NCBI RefSeq assembly: GCF_018446385.1 | Contig: NC_055990.1 | Coordinates: 140,318,996 to 140,382,995, forward strand | Source of the DNA: Zingiber officinale | Taxonomy: Eukaryota; Streptophyta; Magnoliopsida; Zingiberales; Zingiberaceae | Direction of reading: 5' to 3' | DNA: 64,000 nucleotides | Shown here: positions 18,762 through 29,213 of the stretch, one piece after another | Layout of the letters: each line of letters starts with the position of its first letter | Numbering within the stretch: the stretch's first letter is position 1 | Position numbers and translations under genes: made by a program | Notes under the pieces: model-generated | What the model saw: the letters and a program-made list of their open reading frames with translations, nothing else | What the model was told of the DNA's origin: nothing | Database searches by the model: none

Positions 18762-20812
18762 ATCTTATAAGACGATATTTAGCGATTATGGTGACCGTGG
18801 GTCCCACTCCTATCGGAGAGAAATTGGAGAAATTCTCCGTAATCGTCTTCAAGTGATAACAGTAAAAGACGCTGTATTACTTGAAGAAAATGTATCTTTT
18901 AAGGTTACTATCAAAAGATATCCTAGCCCATCTAAAAGTGAACCTCAATTAATGGAGAGTTACTCGTAAGGAAGAATAGAATTTTTCTATGTGAGAACTA
19001 TGCCTTAAAAGGATGGACAATAAAATTATACCATGAGTATAATGTGATAATGATGGTCACGACGTTGTGGGGGTCATTTGACTAAAGTCACAAAGTTGAG
19101 GATAGTGAGTTTAAACTATCCAAAAAGAGGGCTAATGAAAGTCTTCATATAGAAGATCAAGCCCACTTAGAAACAAAGCTAGATTTGAGTCTAACACAAT
19201 AAGACCTTAGTAGAGGTCAAAATAAATGAGTTAGAAGGATGCATCATATGTGTTGCAAGTGACTAAGAAATTGAGTCAAATGTCTCATGAAGAATAAATG
19301 CAATCATGGTCAGTACTCCAATCAAACGACTGCAGCCATGGCTCAACAAGATTAGAAGACCAAGGGATGTATACTTCTTGAGTTAAGTATCTCTCAAAGA
19401 GTAATACAATCCAGGTCAGCACTCCAATCAAACGACCGCAGCTTTGGCTCAATAAGATTTGAAGACCAAGCTTTAGTCGAGTGTCTCTTGAAGAGTAAAT
19501 ACAATCTTGGTCAGTACTTCGATCAGATGACCACAAGTTTGGCTCGATGAGATTGGAAGACAAAGGGATGTATACCACTTGAGTCAATCTTGGTCAACAC
19601 TTCAATTAGATGATCATAGCTCTAGCTCAGTGAAATTGGAAGACCAAGTGATGTATACTTTCTATATTGAGCACTTTTTGACAACAAGTATAATCGTGAT
19701 CATCATCCTAATTAGACAACTACAGTTTTAACTCGGTGAAATCAGAGTTATGGAGACTTACTTTTCATCAAGATTGAGGTTCTTGAAGTGTTTTATAAAA
19801 CACTAAAAATGTAGTTAGAAAAATCAACTGAGCAAGATCATCCATGGTGATTGAGGGAGAGAATGCAGGATATTGCTCAAGGAATGTTGCTTAAGGAAGA
19901 GCAACATTCAATAATCGACTATATCATATTCACCTCAATTCAACAATGGTGGCTTAAACATTGAAAAGATGATAAAAGTTATGTTGATAAATTTTGGGAT
20001 TATCCTGAAAATTATGGAGGGAAATTGTCCTCTTGGTAAACCACAACCCCCAATGAAATAGAAATGAAAAATCTCTATAAGGCATTAATACATTATGATA
20101 TCTAAGAAATTAGGAGAAGGGCATTAGTGTAAAATGGTAAATTTTGAAATAACTTAATACCATTAAAGAAGTAGATCTCTAGTGATAAAATCTCCATTGA
20201 ATATGGAGAATTGTGTGGATCCGCTAGGCCTACCAAGAGATCAATTATACTGCATGTCTAGGGGAATGAGTCTAAAACTCAACATTTAAATCAAGTAGTG
20301 GTAACTCAACCATGTTGACTGGAGATCCCAAGATCATGGTTCAAAAGGGACAACTAAGGTACAAGATTTGAGGCACCTAGGAGTAATTACTCCAACTCAT
20401 TCTTGGACACAAAAGGTGCAACCTATAAAATGAGTAAATGATGAACAAAAGTTCTTAATGATTCCTATATTATATCGTAAAGGGTATAATAGGGTATTGC
20501 AGGATACTCTTAATAGAAGATCACCTATATAAGTATGAATCCCAAGCTTTGTCCATGGCCAAACTGAATACGATAGAGAACCGGTAAAAGCCTAGGGGCT
20601 ATTGTGTGGATATGATTATCTTGGTTTACACCAACGGCTGAACAATTCAAGACATAGTTCATTGGGCAGCCAAGTAAATCTGATCATACTCCACTACGGA
20701 AAATTCAAAGTCACAAACTATCTCTCCTGATGCAATAGTCTTATGATGAAACTCTTGTTTGAGACTTGAAACTTATCCATAATTTTCAATCATGTGGAGG
20801 ATTGTTGGGAAA
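18762..20812. other. internal region of non-coding element
   Basis: 2.05 kb with no retrotransposon domain in any frame. It contains a degenerate tandem repeat at 19290-19700. The leader just after the LTR (ATCTTATAAGACG) does not match the usual Met-tRNA site. Confidence 0.7.
19290..19700. repeat. degenerate tandem repeat of about 85-107 bp, four to five copies
   Basis: Units share CAATC.TGGTCAGTACTCCA, ATCAAACGAC, GGCTCAACAAGATT and GAAGACCAAGGGATGTATAC. Unit starts lie near 19301, 19408, 19502, 19585 and 19690. Confidence 0.8.
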
Positions 20813-21797
20813 TTAGTTTTGGTAAATAATAAACTAATAGGGATAAGATGGCTATTTCGCCAGTAGACCATCGTAAACCAATTTCTTGAATGAATGAGAA
20901 ATTAATGTCTAATGAAGGGTTGGTCCGATATGATCAAACGGAAGTTTGACTCACATACGAGTTGAATTCATAGATGAACGCTAACTCAAGTATGTGGAAC
21001 CATTGAGGGGGTATGAAATTATAATTAATTTCATTGATTAATTGATTGATTGATTAAAAGATTAATCATTATGATATTAATTAACTGATTAATTAATATT
21101 TTATAATAAATTAAGTAAATAGTTAATCAAATTCATTAATTAATTAAATTAATCATAATGAAAAGATTTAAAGAAATAGATATATCTCATATCCTTTTAT
21201 CTTTTGGAAAAAACCTTTTACCTCTTGGAAGTAACCCTTTATTCCTATAAAATAAATCACATTCTTTCCACTCAACTCACTCAATTCTCAAGTTGTGAAT
21301 TCTCCTCTTGAGTTCTCTTCTCTCTCTCATCTCTTAAGAGTTTCACGACTTCGAAAGTTTGACAGGGCTCGAAATTTAGAGTACTCCTATTTCGAGATGC
21401 AAGTTATTGTATCTTGGGAGATGATTGCCAATAAATCGTAAGCACCTGGGTGGGGCAATATCATCTTAAGGAAAGAAGGTCTAGCTTTCATCTCGTACCT
21501 TAATACTCTTATCCTCGGGAATAAGTTTACCCAAAAGGGTTGTGTCGATATCCGAAGGGATAACTCAACAACTGACTAGATTAGGTCGGTAACGATGATA
21601 CCAAGAAGGGTATGTCTCTTACCCGAAGGAATACTTCGATTACCGAAAAGGGATGTCAAGAGTATAAATTGGACAATGTCCACATCGACATACCCCACCA
21701 GTTAGAGTCATCGACTCATCGTTGAGATGACTAATCGGACCCAACTGTTGAATCTCAACACCGAAGATCCATATACCTATTAGATAAAATATCAATA
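20813..21797 (+). repeat. 3' LTR of non-coding element
   Basis: It starts TGTTGGGAAATTAG after the purine tract and ends with a decayed ATCAATA before the duplication GAAAG. Length is 985 bp against 1009 bp for the 5' copy. Confidence 0.88.
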
Positions 21798-22082
21798 GAA
21801 AGGTGGATTAAGGTGGTTGAAAAGTATAACCTAGGTTAACTTCGAGCATAAAACAGTGGCGGATAGTGTCAAGGTTGAGTTATTGTTGCTATAAAACTCT
21901 AGCTTAGGCATGGGAGAAATTGGCTAACGAAGAGATTAAGTTGATAGGAGTTCAGCCAATTTGAGTGGAGCAATGGGTTTAGTGTTGGTGCAACATCCCT
22001 CAGGTCAAGGTTGACCTGGGTGACCAAGCTGAGTTTTGGTTTGAGTTTAGATGTTTGACAATAAGAAATTGATTGAAGAAGA

Positions 22083-22659
22083 GTCAAGTAGGTCAAGGCT
22101 GACCGGATACTTGACAGGGAAGTCCTAGTGAGTGAAGCTAGGTGAAAGTCCTGGTGAGTGAAACCAGGTGAAAACCCTAGTGAGTGAAGCTAGGTGAAAG
22201 TCCTGGTGAGTGAAGCCAGGCAGAAGGAAAACCCTAGTGAGTGAAGCTAGGTGAAAGTCCTGGTGAGTGAAACCAGGTGAAAGCCCTAGTGAGTGAAGCT
22301 AGGCAGATGGAAAACCCTAGTGAGTGAAGCTAGGTGAAAGTCCTGGTAAGTGAAGCCAGGCAAGGAAAAATCCAGATGGATCAAGGATGATCGGACATCT
22401 GGTGTTGGGAAGTCCAAGTAGGTCAAAGGATTGACTGGATACTTGGCACGAGGAAATACAGATAGGTCAAAGGGATTAACCAGACATCTGATGGAAGTCC
22501 AAGTAGGTCAAGGGAGTGACCAGATAATTGGCATGAATAGAAAAGTCTAAGTGGGTCAAAGGGATTGACCAGACACTTGGTGGGAAGTCCTAGCAGATCA
22601 AAGGAGTGACCAGATGCTAGGCATGATGTACCAACAGGTCAAGGTTGACCGGATGTTGG
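22083..22659. repeat. array of nested inverted repeats with GGTCAA/TTGACC cores
   Basis: About eight modules have the plan outer arm, GGTCA(A), 4-6 nt, (T)TGACC, GGA or AGA, outer arm complement. Outer arms include GTCAAGTA/TACTTGAC (22083-22115), CCAGATG/CATCTGG (22372-22402), CCAAGTA/TACTTGG (22414-22446), CCTAGCA/TGCTAGG (about 22587-22621) and CCAACA/TGTTGG (22631-22659). The arms differ from module to module but stay complementary. Between 22121 and 22360 the simpler CCTGG/CCAGG and CCTAG/CTAGG units alternate. Confidence 0.85.
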
Positions 22660-22692
22660 TTTGAGAGGCTTGGAACTTGGTTTTGGGCAAAA

Positions 22693-22985
22693 ACCAAGTG
22701 TTGGATCGATCAGTGGATCGATCCAGGAGCTGGATCGATCAGTGGATCGATCCAGGCTTCTCCTAAGCGAACAGAGAGCCTCTGGATCGATCCGTGGATC
22801 GATCCAGATGTTCCAATCGATCAGTGGATCGATTGGGACGCGGCTGCTTCGCGCGATAAGCGCTGGATCGATCCGTGGATCGATCCAGGCGCTTTTCCAT
22901 AGCACAGAGGCGCTCTAGATCGATCCGTGGATCGATCCAAAGCCTCCCCGATCGATTGGGAATATTCGAATCGATCGGGATCCGA
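22693..22985. repeat. GATCGATC hairpin block, 5' LTR of gag-only element 1
   Basis: Perfect or near-perfect hairpins with a 4-nt loop (AGTG or CGTG), for example CCAATCGATC agtg GATCGATTGG at 22813-22836. About seven pairs. Confidence 0.9.
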
Positions 22986-23496
22986 TCGTTGGCGTCGATA
23001 AAGGCCGCAGGCATTCATTTCCTTCGGCATCTCTTCTCCGATTCACTCCAGATTTCTCGCCAGCTCCTCCACAGCACTCACAAAGCTCAGATCGCCAGTT
23101 CTTGAAGGATCTTGGAAGTTTTTCAAGTCAAGAGGTGGATCAAAGCCAAGAAGAGAAGCTAGGGTTAGGGTTTATACTCATTGTAAGCTTGTAAGCTTGT
23201 ATTTCTTGTATCCTTTCCCTCTCTTCTTGTATTGAGTCTTGTAGGGCTTCTCCGCCCTTGGTAGTTACCATAAAGGAGAGTTTGATTTAGTGGAGGGTGT
23301 GTGTGTTGGTGTGGATCCTTGGATTAGTCACCTTTTGTGAGGTGGATACCAAGTAGAACCAACCGTGTTAGCGTTGTGTGTTTGTTTCTGTATTTTCCGC
23401 TGCATATTCTTGAAGAAACGAGCAACGCCAAGCACCGAGAGAACGCGACGAGCTATTCACCCCCCCTCCCCTCTAGCTACTTTTGGTCCTAACAAG

Positions 23497-23508
23497 TGGT
23501 ATCAGAGC
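23497..23508 (+). other. primer binding site, initiator tRNA-Met type
   Basis: TGGTATCAGAGC, two bases after the LTR end at 23494. Confidence 0.97.
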
Positions 23509-23569
23509 AAGGCCGCTCTTCACCGGAATCATCGCCGGAAGGGTCAAGTATAACAAGAAAAGCTAGAGG

Positions 23570-25375
23570 GTGAAGAAGTTGGAGCAAATTCTTCAAGTTC
23601 AAGACTTAAAAAGGCTCAACTTCAAGATGCAATTCCAAGATGGACTTGGATTTGACACAAGGGTGGCTCCACCATACACTTCTACGAGTTTCGATTCTTG
23701 GAAATCAAGAATCGAAAATTTTCTTATGATGGAGATAGAGCAATGGTTTGCTCTAATGGAAGGCTTCAAGGCTCCCACAAATTCCAAGGGCAAAGTACTC
23801 AAAAGGAGCAAGTGGAGCAAAGACCAAATCCAAAGATGTGAGGCCAATGACAAAGTGACCAAGCTTTTGGTCAATTTATTGCCAAGCAACATCTTGGAAC
23901 AAATTGGAGAGTTTGATGATGCCAAGGAGCTTTGGAGCAAATTGGCAAGAATGCATGAGATCCCCTCCACTGTACCAAATCAAGGAGAATCCAAAGAGGG
24001 CGACTCATTGGATCAAGACCAAGAGGAGGACTCCGAGGTTGAGAGATGCTCAACCTCCGAAGAAGAAGAAATCCAAGAAGCTTCATCCTCAAGGGAATAC
24101 AACGAAGGGAACAAGGAGGGAGCATACTCCTTGTTTCATATTCAAGATGATGAAGCCTCCACCTCTAGGATTGAGGGGGAGCAATCCTTGGTGATGCCGG
24201 ATCAAGAAGAAGGAGAAGCTTCTACCTCCACGAGTCAAGAAAAATCAAATGGAGGAGAATCAAGATCGGATCAAGAGGAAGCTTCTACCTCCGGATCCAA
24301 AGGGAAAGATGCCACCCCTACAAGCAAAGGTATAAATATTTCAATTAAAAATAAAAATCATATTATATGCTTTGAGTGTAGGGAACATGGGCACTACAAG
24401 AGCAAGTGCCCTAAATTGGCCAAGAAGAAGGGCCAAGTGGCACAAAAGGGCAAGGCGAAGCCCAAGGAGACCATCCCCGGAACAAAGAAGAGCAAGGAGC
24501 ACATTGTGTGCTTCTCTTGCAATCAAAAAGGGCATTACCGAAGTCAATGCCCCAAGGGGAAGAAGATGGTCAAGGCTCAAGGAGGCATTCGTCAAGGGGG
24601 AGCCTCCAAGGTAAAGAAGAAGGTAACATTTATTGAGCCTACCCCCTTACATTATGGTGAAAAGCATGATAGTTCTAACTTTTATCATTTTAATGCAATT
24701 TACCATAAGAATAGAAAGCATGAGGGCTTTAAGGAAAAGCATGTGGCCCTACATGCCAAAACTACCCAACCTAAGGTTAGGAAGGTAGATAGACACTTGG
24801 GCAATAACTCTAAAGATTTTAGATACAAGCCCAAGAACAAATATGCTCATGAATCAAATGAAAAATCTAAAACTAAGGACTTAGTGATAGAAAATCAAGT
24901 CTTGAGGTCAAGGCTTGATAAAATGGAAAGGACCCTAAAAAGGATGGAAAATATCCTAAAAGGGCAAAATGAGCATAGCCTAGGTCTAGGAGCACAAAGG
25001 TCATCTAATGGCCATAGAGGTTTGGGATACAAACCAAAGGCTAAGAAGGATGTGCCCTCTTACCATAGAGTTCCATATAGTTATGGAACAAACCCTAGGT
25101 CTAGTGGTCAAGCCAAGAATACTAGGGAAGTCATCCCTAAGAGTATCTTTGCAACCAAAGTGACTAAGACTTCTAAGAAGTCTAAGAAAGTCACAAAGAA
25201 GGTTACAAGGGAAGCTATCCCTAGAGTTGACCTAGAAAATGTGACCAAGGCTTCTAAGAAGCCCAACAAGGTCACTAGGAAGGTATCTAGGGAAGTTATC
25301 CCTAGTGAGTACCTAGAGCATCCAAGGAGCACCAATAGGTGTTGGGTTCCTAGGAGCATCTTCTCTACCCCATAG
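23570..25375 (+). CDS. Gag protein of gag-only copia element 1
   Basis: 601 residues. The N-terminal 130 residues match the copia UBN2/DUF4219-type capsid core (FDSWKSRIENFLMMEIEQW, ANDKVTKLLVNLLPSNILEQ). An acidic Ser/Glu-rich linker covers about residues 140-255. Two CCHC zinc knuckles follow: CFECREHGHYKSKC near 267 and CFSCNQKGHYRSQC near 314. A basic region, a short coiled coil (VLRSRLDKMERTLKRMENIL) and Lys-rich repeats (TKTSKKSKKVTKKVTREAIP) follow, then the end WVPRSIFSTP and TAG. Gag binds the RNA and forms particles. The frame is intact, which in an element without pol suggests recent selection or youth. The TAG falls where gag ends in the other families here. The first ATG at 23570 is 62 bp after the PBS; the next is MQFQDGLGFDT. 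Confidence 0.93.
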   Translation: MKKLEQILQVQDLKRLNFKMQFQDGLGFDTRVAPPYTSTSFDSWKSRIENFLMMEIEQWFALMEGFKAPTNSKGKVLKRSKWSKDQIQRCEANDKVTKLLVNLLPSNILEQIGEFDDAKELWSKLARMHEIPSTVPNQGESKEGDSLDQDQEEDSEVERCSTSEEEEIQEASSSREYNEGNKEGAYSLFHIQDDEASTSRIEGEQSLVMPDQEEGEASTSTSQEKSNGGESRSDQEEASTSGSKGKDATPTSKGINISIKNKNHIICFECREHGHYKSKCPKLAKKKGQVAQKGKAKPKETIPGTKKSKEHIVCFSCNQKGHYRSQCPKGKKMVKAQGGIRQGGASKVKKKVTFIEPTPLHYGEKHDSSNFYHFNAIYHKNRKHEGFKEKHVALHAKTTQPKVRKVDRHLGNNSKDFRYKPKNKYAHESNEKSKTKDLVIENQVLRSRLDKMERTLKRMENILKGQNEHSLGLGAQRSSNGHRGLGYKPKAKKDVPSYHRVPYSYGTNPRSSGQAKNTREVIPKSIFATKVTKTSKKSKKVTKKVTREAIPRVDLENVTKASKKPNKVTRKVSREVIPSEYLEHPRSTNRCWVPRSIFSTP

Positions 25376-27717
25376 ATGGGTTAGAGAGTGTCAACTCCGA
25401 TTAGAAGGGTAGTTAACCCAACTTTGAGGAAATTGACACTCAAGGAGCATTTTCAAGGTTTTAGTTAACCTTTGAAAATGAAATGGAATTATTGATTACT
25501 CCTTGAAAGAGTAAAATGTGTCTAATGGTGAAAAATTGATTTTATCTTAAAATGGCACAAATTGGGAAAACCTTAAGAACTATCAAGTTGGGATTTTGGT
25601 ATGTTCTCAGGCAATTTAAGGCAATCCGGACCTTAATTTAAAAGTGCTACTCTTGTGGGAAAATGGAATATGCAAACATTTGAGGACATGTTTATTTTCA
25701 ATTGGCATACATTAAATCAAGGAAATTAGAAATGTCAATTTAGGCTTTGGCATTCTCTTGTAGCACTTTAGGGCAATCTAGGTTTAAGTTGTAAGTTTAG
25801 CTAAGACTTTAAGGATACTTAGATAGTTAATCTAGGTATATTTTATTTATGCTAAATCTTGCCATGATTGTTTGCCCATCATATGCCATGACATCATGTC
25901 TAGTTTTGCATTCATGTTTTATTATGAAAAATCCAAAAATAACATGTCATGACATTCATACATCATGTAGTAATAGGATATTTTCTTTTGAAAATTATTT
26001 TCTTTTGATGTATGTCATAACATAATCATGCATTAAGTTTAATTCCTTGTAATTAAGGACAAATGGCATTTAACAACACTTATTGACAAGTGACATCCTA
26101 GGTGGATGTCTAATATTTCTAAAATGCCTAGATAGATATGCATGATCCCTAGATTAGGGCAAAAATCAAAATCTACATCTCACAAAGACTATAAGGTGAC
26201 TTGTATGTGATTAGTGCACATTAGATACAAGTGAGATGTTAGGATGATGAACAAAGCTCAAGATGTTGATTTAGTGCATTCTTTTGAGTTTTAGGTTCAT
26301 CAAAACACATAGTTATGTGTTTTCCCATCATTGGGAAAGCTAATGTACAAGTCATGTGCATTATGCCCAAGGAACATGATGGGATATTGGTTTTGAAAAT
26401 ATTTTTAAAATGTTTTTGGAAAACCTTGGTGAAGGCTATCTTTTGATAGTAATCACCATTGAATAGTTAGACACAAACTTGAAGAAAAACACTAAAGTTT
26501 TTGCAAGTTTTCAATTTTGTGTCAATCTTTGAAAATATGATGTATTTTCATAGAAAGCTATTTTTCCATGATTAAGTATGCCCTAAATAATGTCTACACG
26601 AAATTTCATGATTTTTGGATTTTTGTAGAATTTTCTAGGGGTTTCTGAAGTTGACTGAAATGGAATTTCAGCAACTATCAGAGCTCCGATCGATCCATGG
26701 ATCGATTGGAGTGCCCGAATCGATCCGTGGATCGATTCAGAAGGCAAGTCTCCCGCGAGCAGAAGCTCGCTGGATCGATCAGCCAATCGATCCATGTAGT
26801 CTGAATCGATCAGTGGATCGATTCAGAAAGGTTCAATCGATTGGAACCCAACTCCAATCGATCCAAGTTGCTGATTTTGGCTGGGAAGGCTTGATTTCAG
26901 CATCTTTGAACCTCTTTGAGTCTAGGTAACCATTCCAAACCCCTAAAATACATTTGTATACATACAAAGGGTGTTTTCATGTTGACAACAAGGATGGATT
27001 GGTTAACGAAGACTAAGTAGAAGTTTAGGTTGAGGTTGTTTCAAATTTTGAATATTTGAACCTCAAAACTTCTAAATTTGGGTTTCCTAAAGGTTTAGGA
27101 ATTCCAAGTCATTGTTGGTGCAATGACAGAAGTTACCACCATGTCTTTAGGGGGAGGGACTCTTTAAAGACATGAAAAATTTCTTTTCATGAACCTTGAA
27201 AGGTGGTTAACCTTCTTTAAAGAAAATGCTCATGTATGAGCTTTTGAACTTAAAATGGGGAGTGGATATCCTCATTATTTCAAGTGGGAACTCAAGTGGT
27301 TAGATAATGCTCAAGGTTGGGTATTTGTCTACATTGAGGGAGAAGTTAAGGATAAATGAAGGGTATGGGACCTTCATTATCGTGTTGATCACAACAAGTG
27401 ATGTTGTGAACAATGATGAGTAACTCTTCAGGGGGAGAGTCGTCAACAAATGGATTTGTTGATGTGTACCCAAAATTGGGGCATGGGTTGATGTGTGCCC
27501 AAAGATGGGTTGATGTGTGCCAATAGGGGGAGAATGAAAGGACCTATGAATGGGTGTAAGTTAGGCTTTCATTACCTAGAGGGAGTGTGCCCTCGTTGGG
27601 GGAGAATGAAGAGCTTAATTTATATGTTCATTACCTAGTGGCATGAAGATTGAGGCTATAGGATTAGCCTAACTTACATGTGGTATTGTAAGTGTTATTG
27701 TGGTATTGTCAAACATC
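25376..27717. other. internal non-coding region of gag-only element 1
   Basis: 2.34 kb where a full element would have pol. I see no protease, integrase or RT motif in any frame. It contains a second GATCGATC hairpin block (26687-26870) and, toward its end, several short GGGGGAGA-type purine tracts, followed by TCAAACATCAAAAAGGGGGAGA before the 3' LTR. Confidence 0.8.
26687..26870. repeat. internal GATCGATC hairpin block of gag-only element 1
   Basis: Five or so paired arms. GAATCGATC cgtg GATCGATTC at 26717-26738 is a perfect 9-bp stem with a 4-nt loop. The core is the same as in the LTR block of this element. Confidence 0.88.
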
Positions 27718-27731
27718 AAAAAGGGGGAGAT
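27718..27731 (+). other. polypurine tract of gag-only element 1
   Basis: AAAAAGGGGGAGAT directly before TGTTGGTGCAACA at 27732. Confidence 0.92.
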
Positions 27732-29208
27732 TGTTGGTGCAACATCCCTCAGGTCAAGGTTGACCTGGGTGACCAAGCTGAGTCTTGGTTTGAGTTTAGA
27801 TGTTTGACAATAAGAAATTGATTGAAGAAGAGTCAAGTAGGTCAAGGCTGACCGGATACTTGACAGGGCAGTCCTAGTGAGTGAAGCTAGGTGAAAGTCC
27901 TGGTGAGTGAAACCAGGTGAAAACCCTAGTGAGTGAAGCTAGGTGAAAGTCCTGGTGAGTGAAGCCAGGCAGAAGGAAAACCCTAGTGAGTGAAGCTAGG
28001 TGAAAGTCCTGGTGAGTGAAGCCAGGTGAAAGCCCTAGTGAGTGAAGCTAGGCAGATGGAAAACCCTAGTGAGTGAAGCTAGGTGAAAGTCCTGGTAAGT
28101 GAAGCCAGGCAAGGAAAAATCCAGATGGATCAAGGATGATCGGACATCTGGTGTTGGGAAGTCCAAGTAGGTCAAAGGATTGACTGGATACTTGGCACGA
28201 GGAAATACAGATAGGTCAAAGGGATTGACCAGACATCTGATGGAAGTCCAAGTAGGTCAAGGGAGTGACCAGATAATTGGCATGAATAGAAAAGTCTAAG
28301 TGGGTCAAAGGGATTGACCAGACACTTGGTGGGAAGTCCTAGCAGGTCAAAGGAGTGACCAGATGCTAGGCATGATGTACCAACAGGTCAAGGTTGACCG
28401 GATGTTGGTTTGAGAGGCTTGGAACTTGGTTTTGGGCAAAAACCAAGTGTTGGATCGATCAGTGGATCGATTGCTGGATCGATCGCTGGATCGATCCAGC
28501 GTTCTCTAAGCAGAGCCTCGGATCGATCCGTGGATCGATCCAGATGTTCCAATCGATCGCTGGATCGATTGGGACGCGCGATAAGCGCTGGATCGATCCG
28601 TGGATCGATCCAGCGCTTTCGAGCACAGACGCTCGGATCGATCCGTGGATCGATCCAAAGCCTCCCGATCGATTGGGATAATTCAATCGATCGGGATCCG
28701 ACCGCTGGCGTCGATAAAGGCCGCAGCGCTCATTCCTTCTGCATCTCTTCTCCGATTCACTCCGATTTCTCGCCACCTAGCCTCACAAAGCTCAGATCGC
28801 CAGTTCTTGAAGGATCTTGGAAGTTTTCCAAGTCAAGAGGCGGATCAAAGCCAAGAAGAGAAGCTAGGGTTAGGGTTTATACTCATTGTAAGCTTGTAAG
28901 CTTGTATTTCTTGTATCCTTTTCCTCTCTTCTTGTATTGAGTCTTGTACGGCTTCTCCGCCCTTGGTAGTTACCATAAAGGAGAGTTTGATTTAGTGGAG
29001 GGTGTGTGTGTTGGTGTGGATCCTTGGATTAGTCACCTCTTGTGAGGTGGATACCAAGTAAAATCAACCGTGTTAGCGTTGTGTGTTTGTTTCTGTATTT
29101 TCCGCTGCATATTCTTGAAGAAACGAGCAACGCCAAGCACCGAGAGAACGCGACGAGCTATTCACCCCCCCCCCCCCCACCCCCCTCTAACTACTTTTGG
29201 TCCTAACA
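27732..29208 (+). repeat. 3' LTR of gag-only element 1
   Basis: 1477 bp. Nearly identical to the 5' LTR outside the hairpin block (28453-28700), where several indels make it 35 bp shorter overall. It has a run of 14 C at 29165-29178 where the 5' copy has interrupted C runs. Confidence 0.95.
28453..28700. repeat. GATCGATC hairpin block, 3' LTR of gag-only element 1
   Basis: It includes the longest perfect hairpin seen: 28583-28618, a 16-bp stem (outer part AAGCGCTG) with a CGTG loop. In the 5' LTR the matching hairpin has one extra G that interrupts the stem. Confidence 0.92.
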
Positions 29209-29213
29209 TTTAG

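Larger units (their letters stand above)
17753..21797 (+). mobile_element. non-coding LTR element (LARD-like), complete, TSD GAAAG
   Basis: Two direct repeats of about 1 kb (17753-18761 and 20813-21797) enclose 2.05 kb without a coding frame. GAAAG lies just before (17748-17752) and just after (21798-21802). A purine-rich GTGGAGGAT precedes the second LTR and serves as PPT. The outermost bases have decayed: GG in place of TG at the left end and TA in place of CA at the right end. The inner LTR ends keep TGTTGGGAAATTAG and ACCAACA. The LTRs differ at many sites, so the insertion is old. No PBS to tRNA-Met is visible. Confidence 0.85.
21983..23494 (+). repeat. 5' LTR of gag-only element 1
   Basis: 1512 bp, from TGTTGGTGCAACA to GGTCCTAACA. 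The first 680 bp are an array of inverted repeats: alternating CCTGG/CCAGG and CCTAG/CTAGG units (22121-22360), nested GGTCAA/TTGACC modules (22083-22115 and 22372-22659) and GATCGATC hairpins (22693-22985). The R-U5 part ends in a pyrimidine tract before TAGCTACTTTTGGTCC. Confidence 0.95.
21983..29208 (+). mobile_element. complete gag-only SIRE-type copia element, TSD TTTAG
   Basis: 5' LTR 21983-23494, PBS 23497-23508, gag 23570-25375, non-coding region 25376-27717, PPT about 27718-27731 and 3' LTR 27732-29208. TTTAG stands on both sides (21978-21982 and 29209-29213). Total length is 7226 bp. No protease, integrase or RT is present anywhere inside, so it must be mobilised in trans. Outside the hairpin block the LTRs are nearly identical by eye, so the insertion is recent. 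It entered host DNA a short way right of the older non-coding element. Confidence 0.95.

Noticed and set aside
22639..23105. Overlapping frames on both strands with DRS and IDPWIDP repeats
   Set aside because: They are translations of the GATCGATC hairpins in several phases; the pattern recurs in LTRs of unrelated copies without a shared start or end.
29165..29178. Run of 14 C in the 3' LTR
   Set aside because: Probably homopolymer slippage or a sequencing effect; the 5' LTR has an interrupted C tract at the same place.
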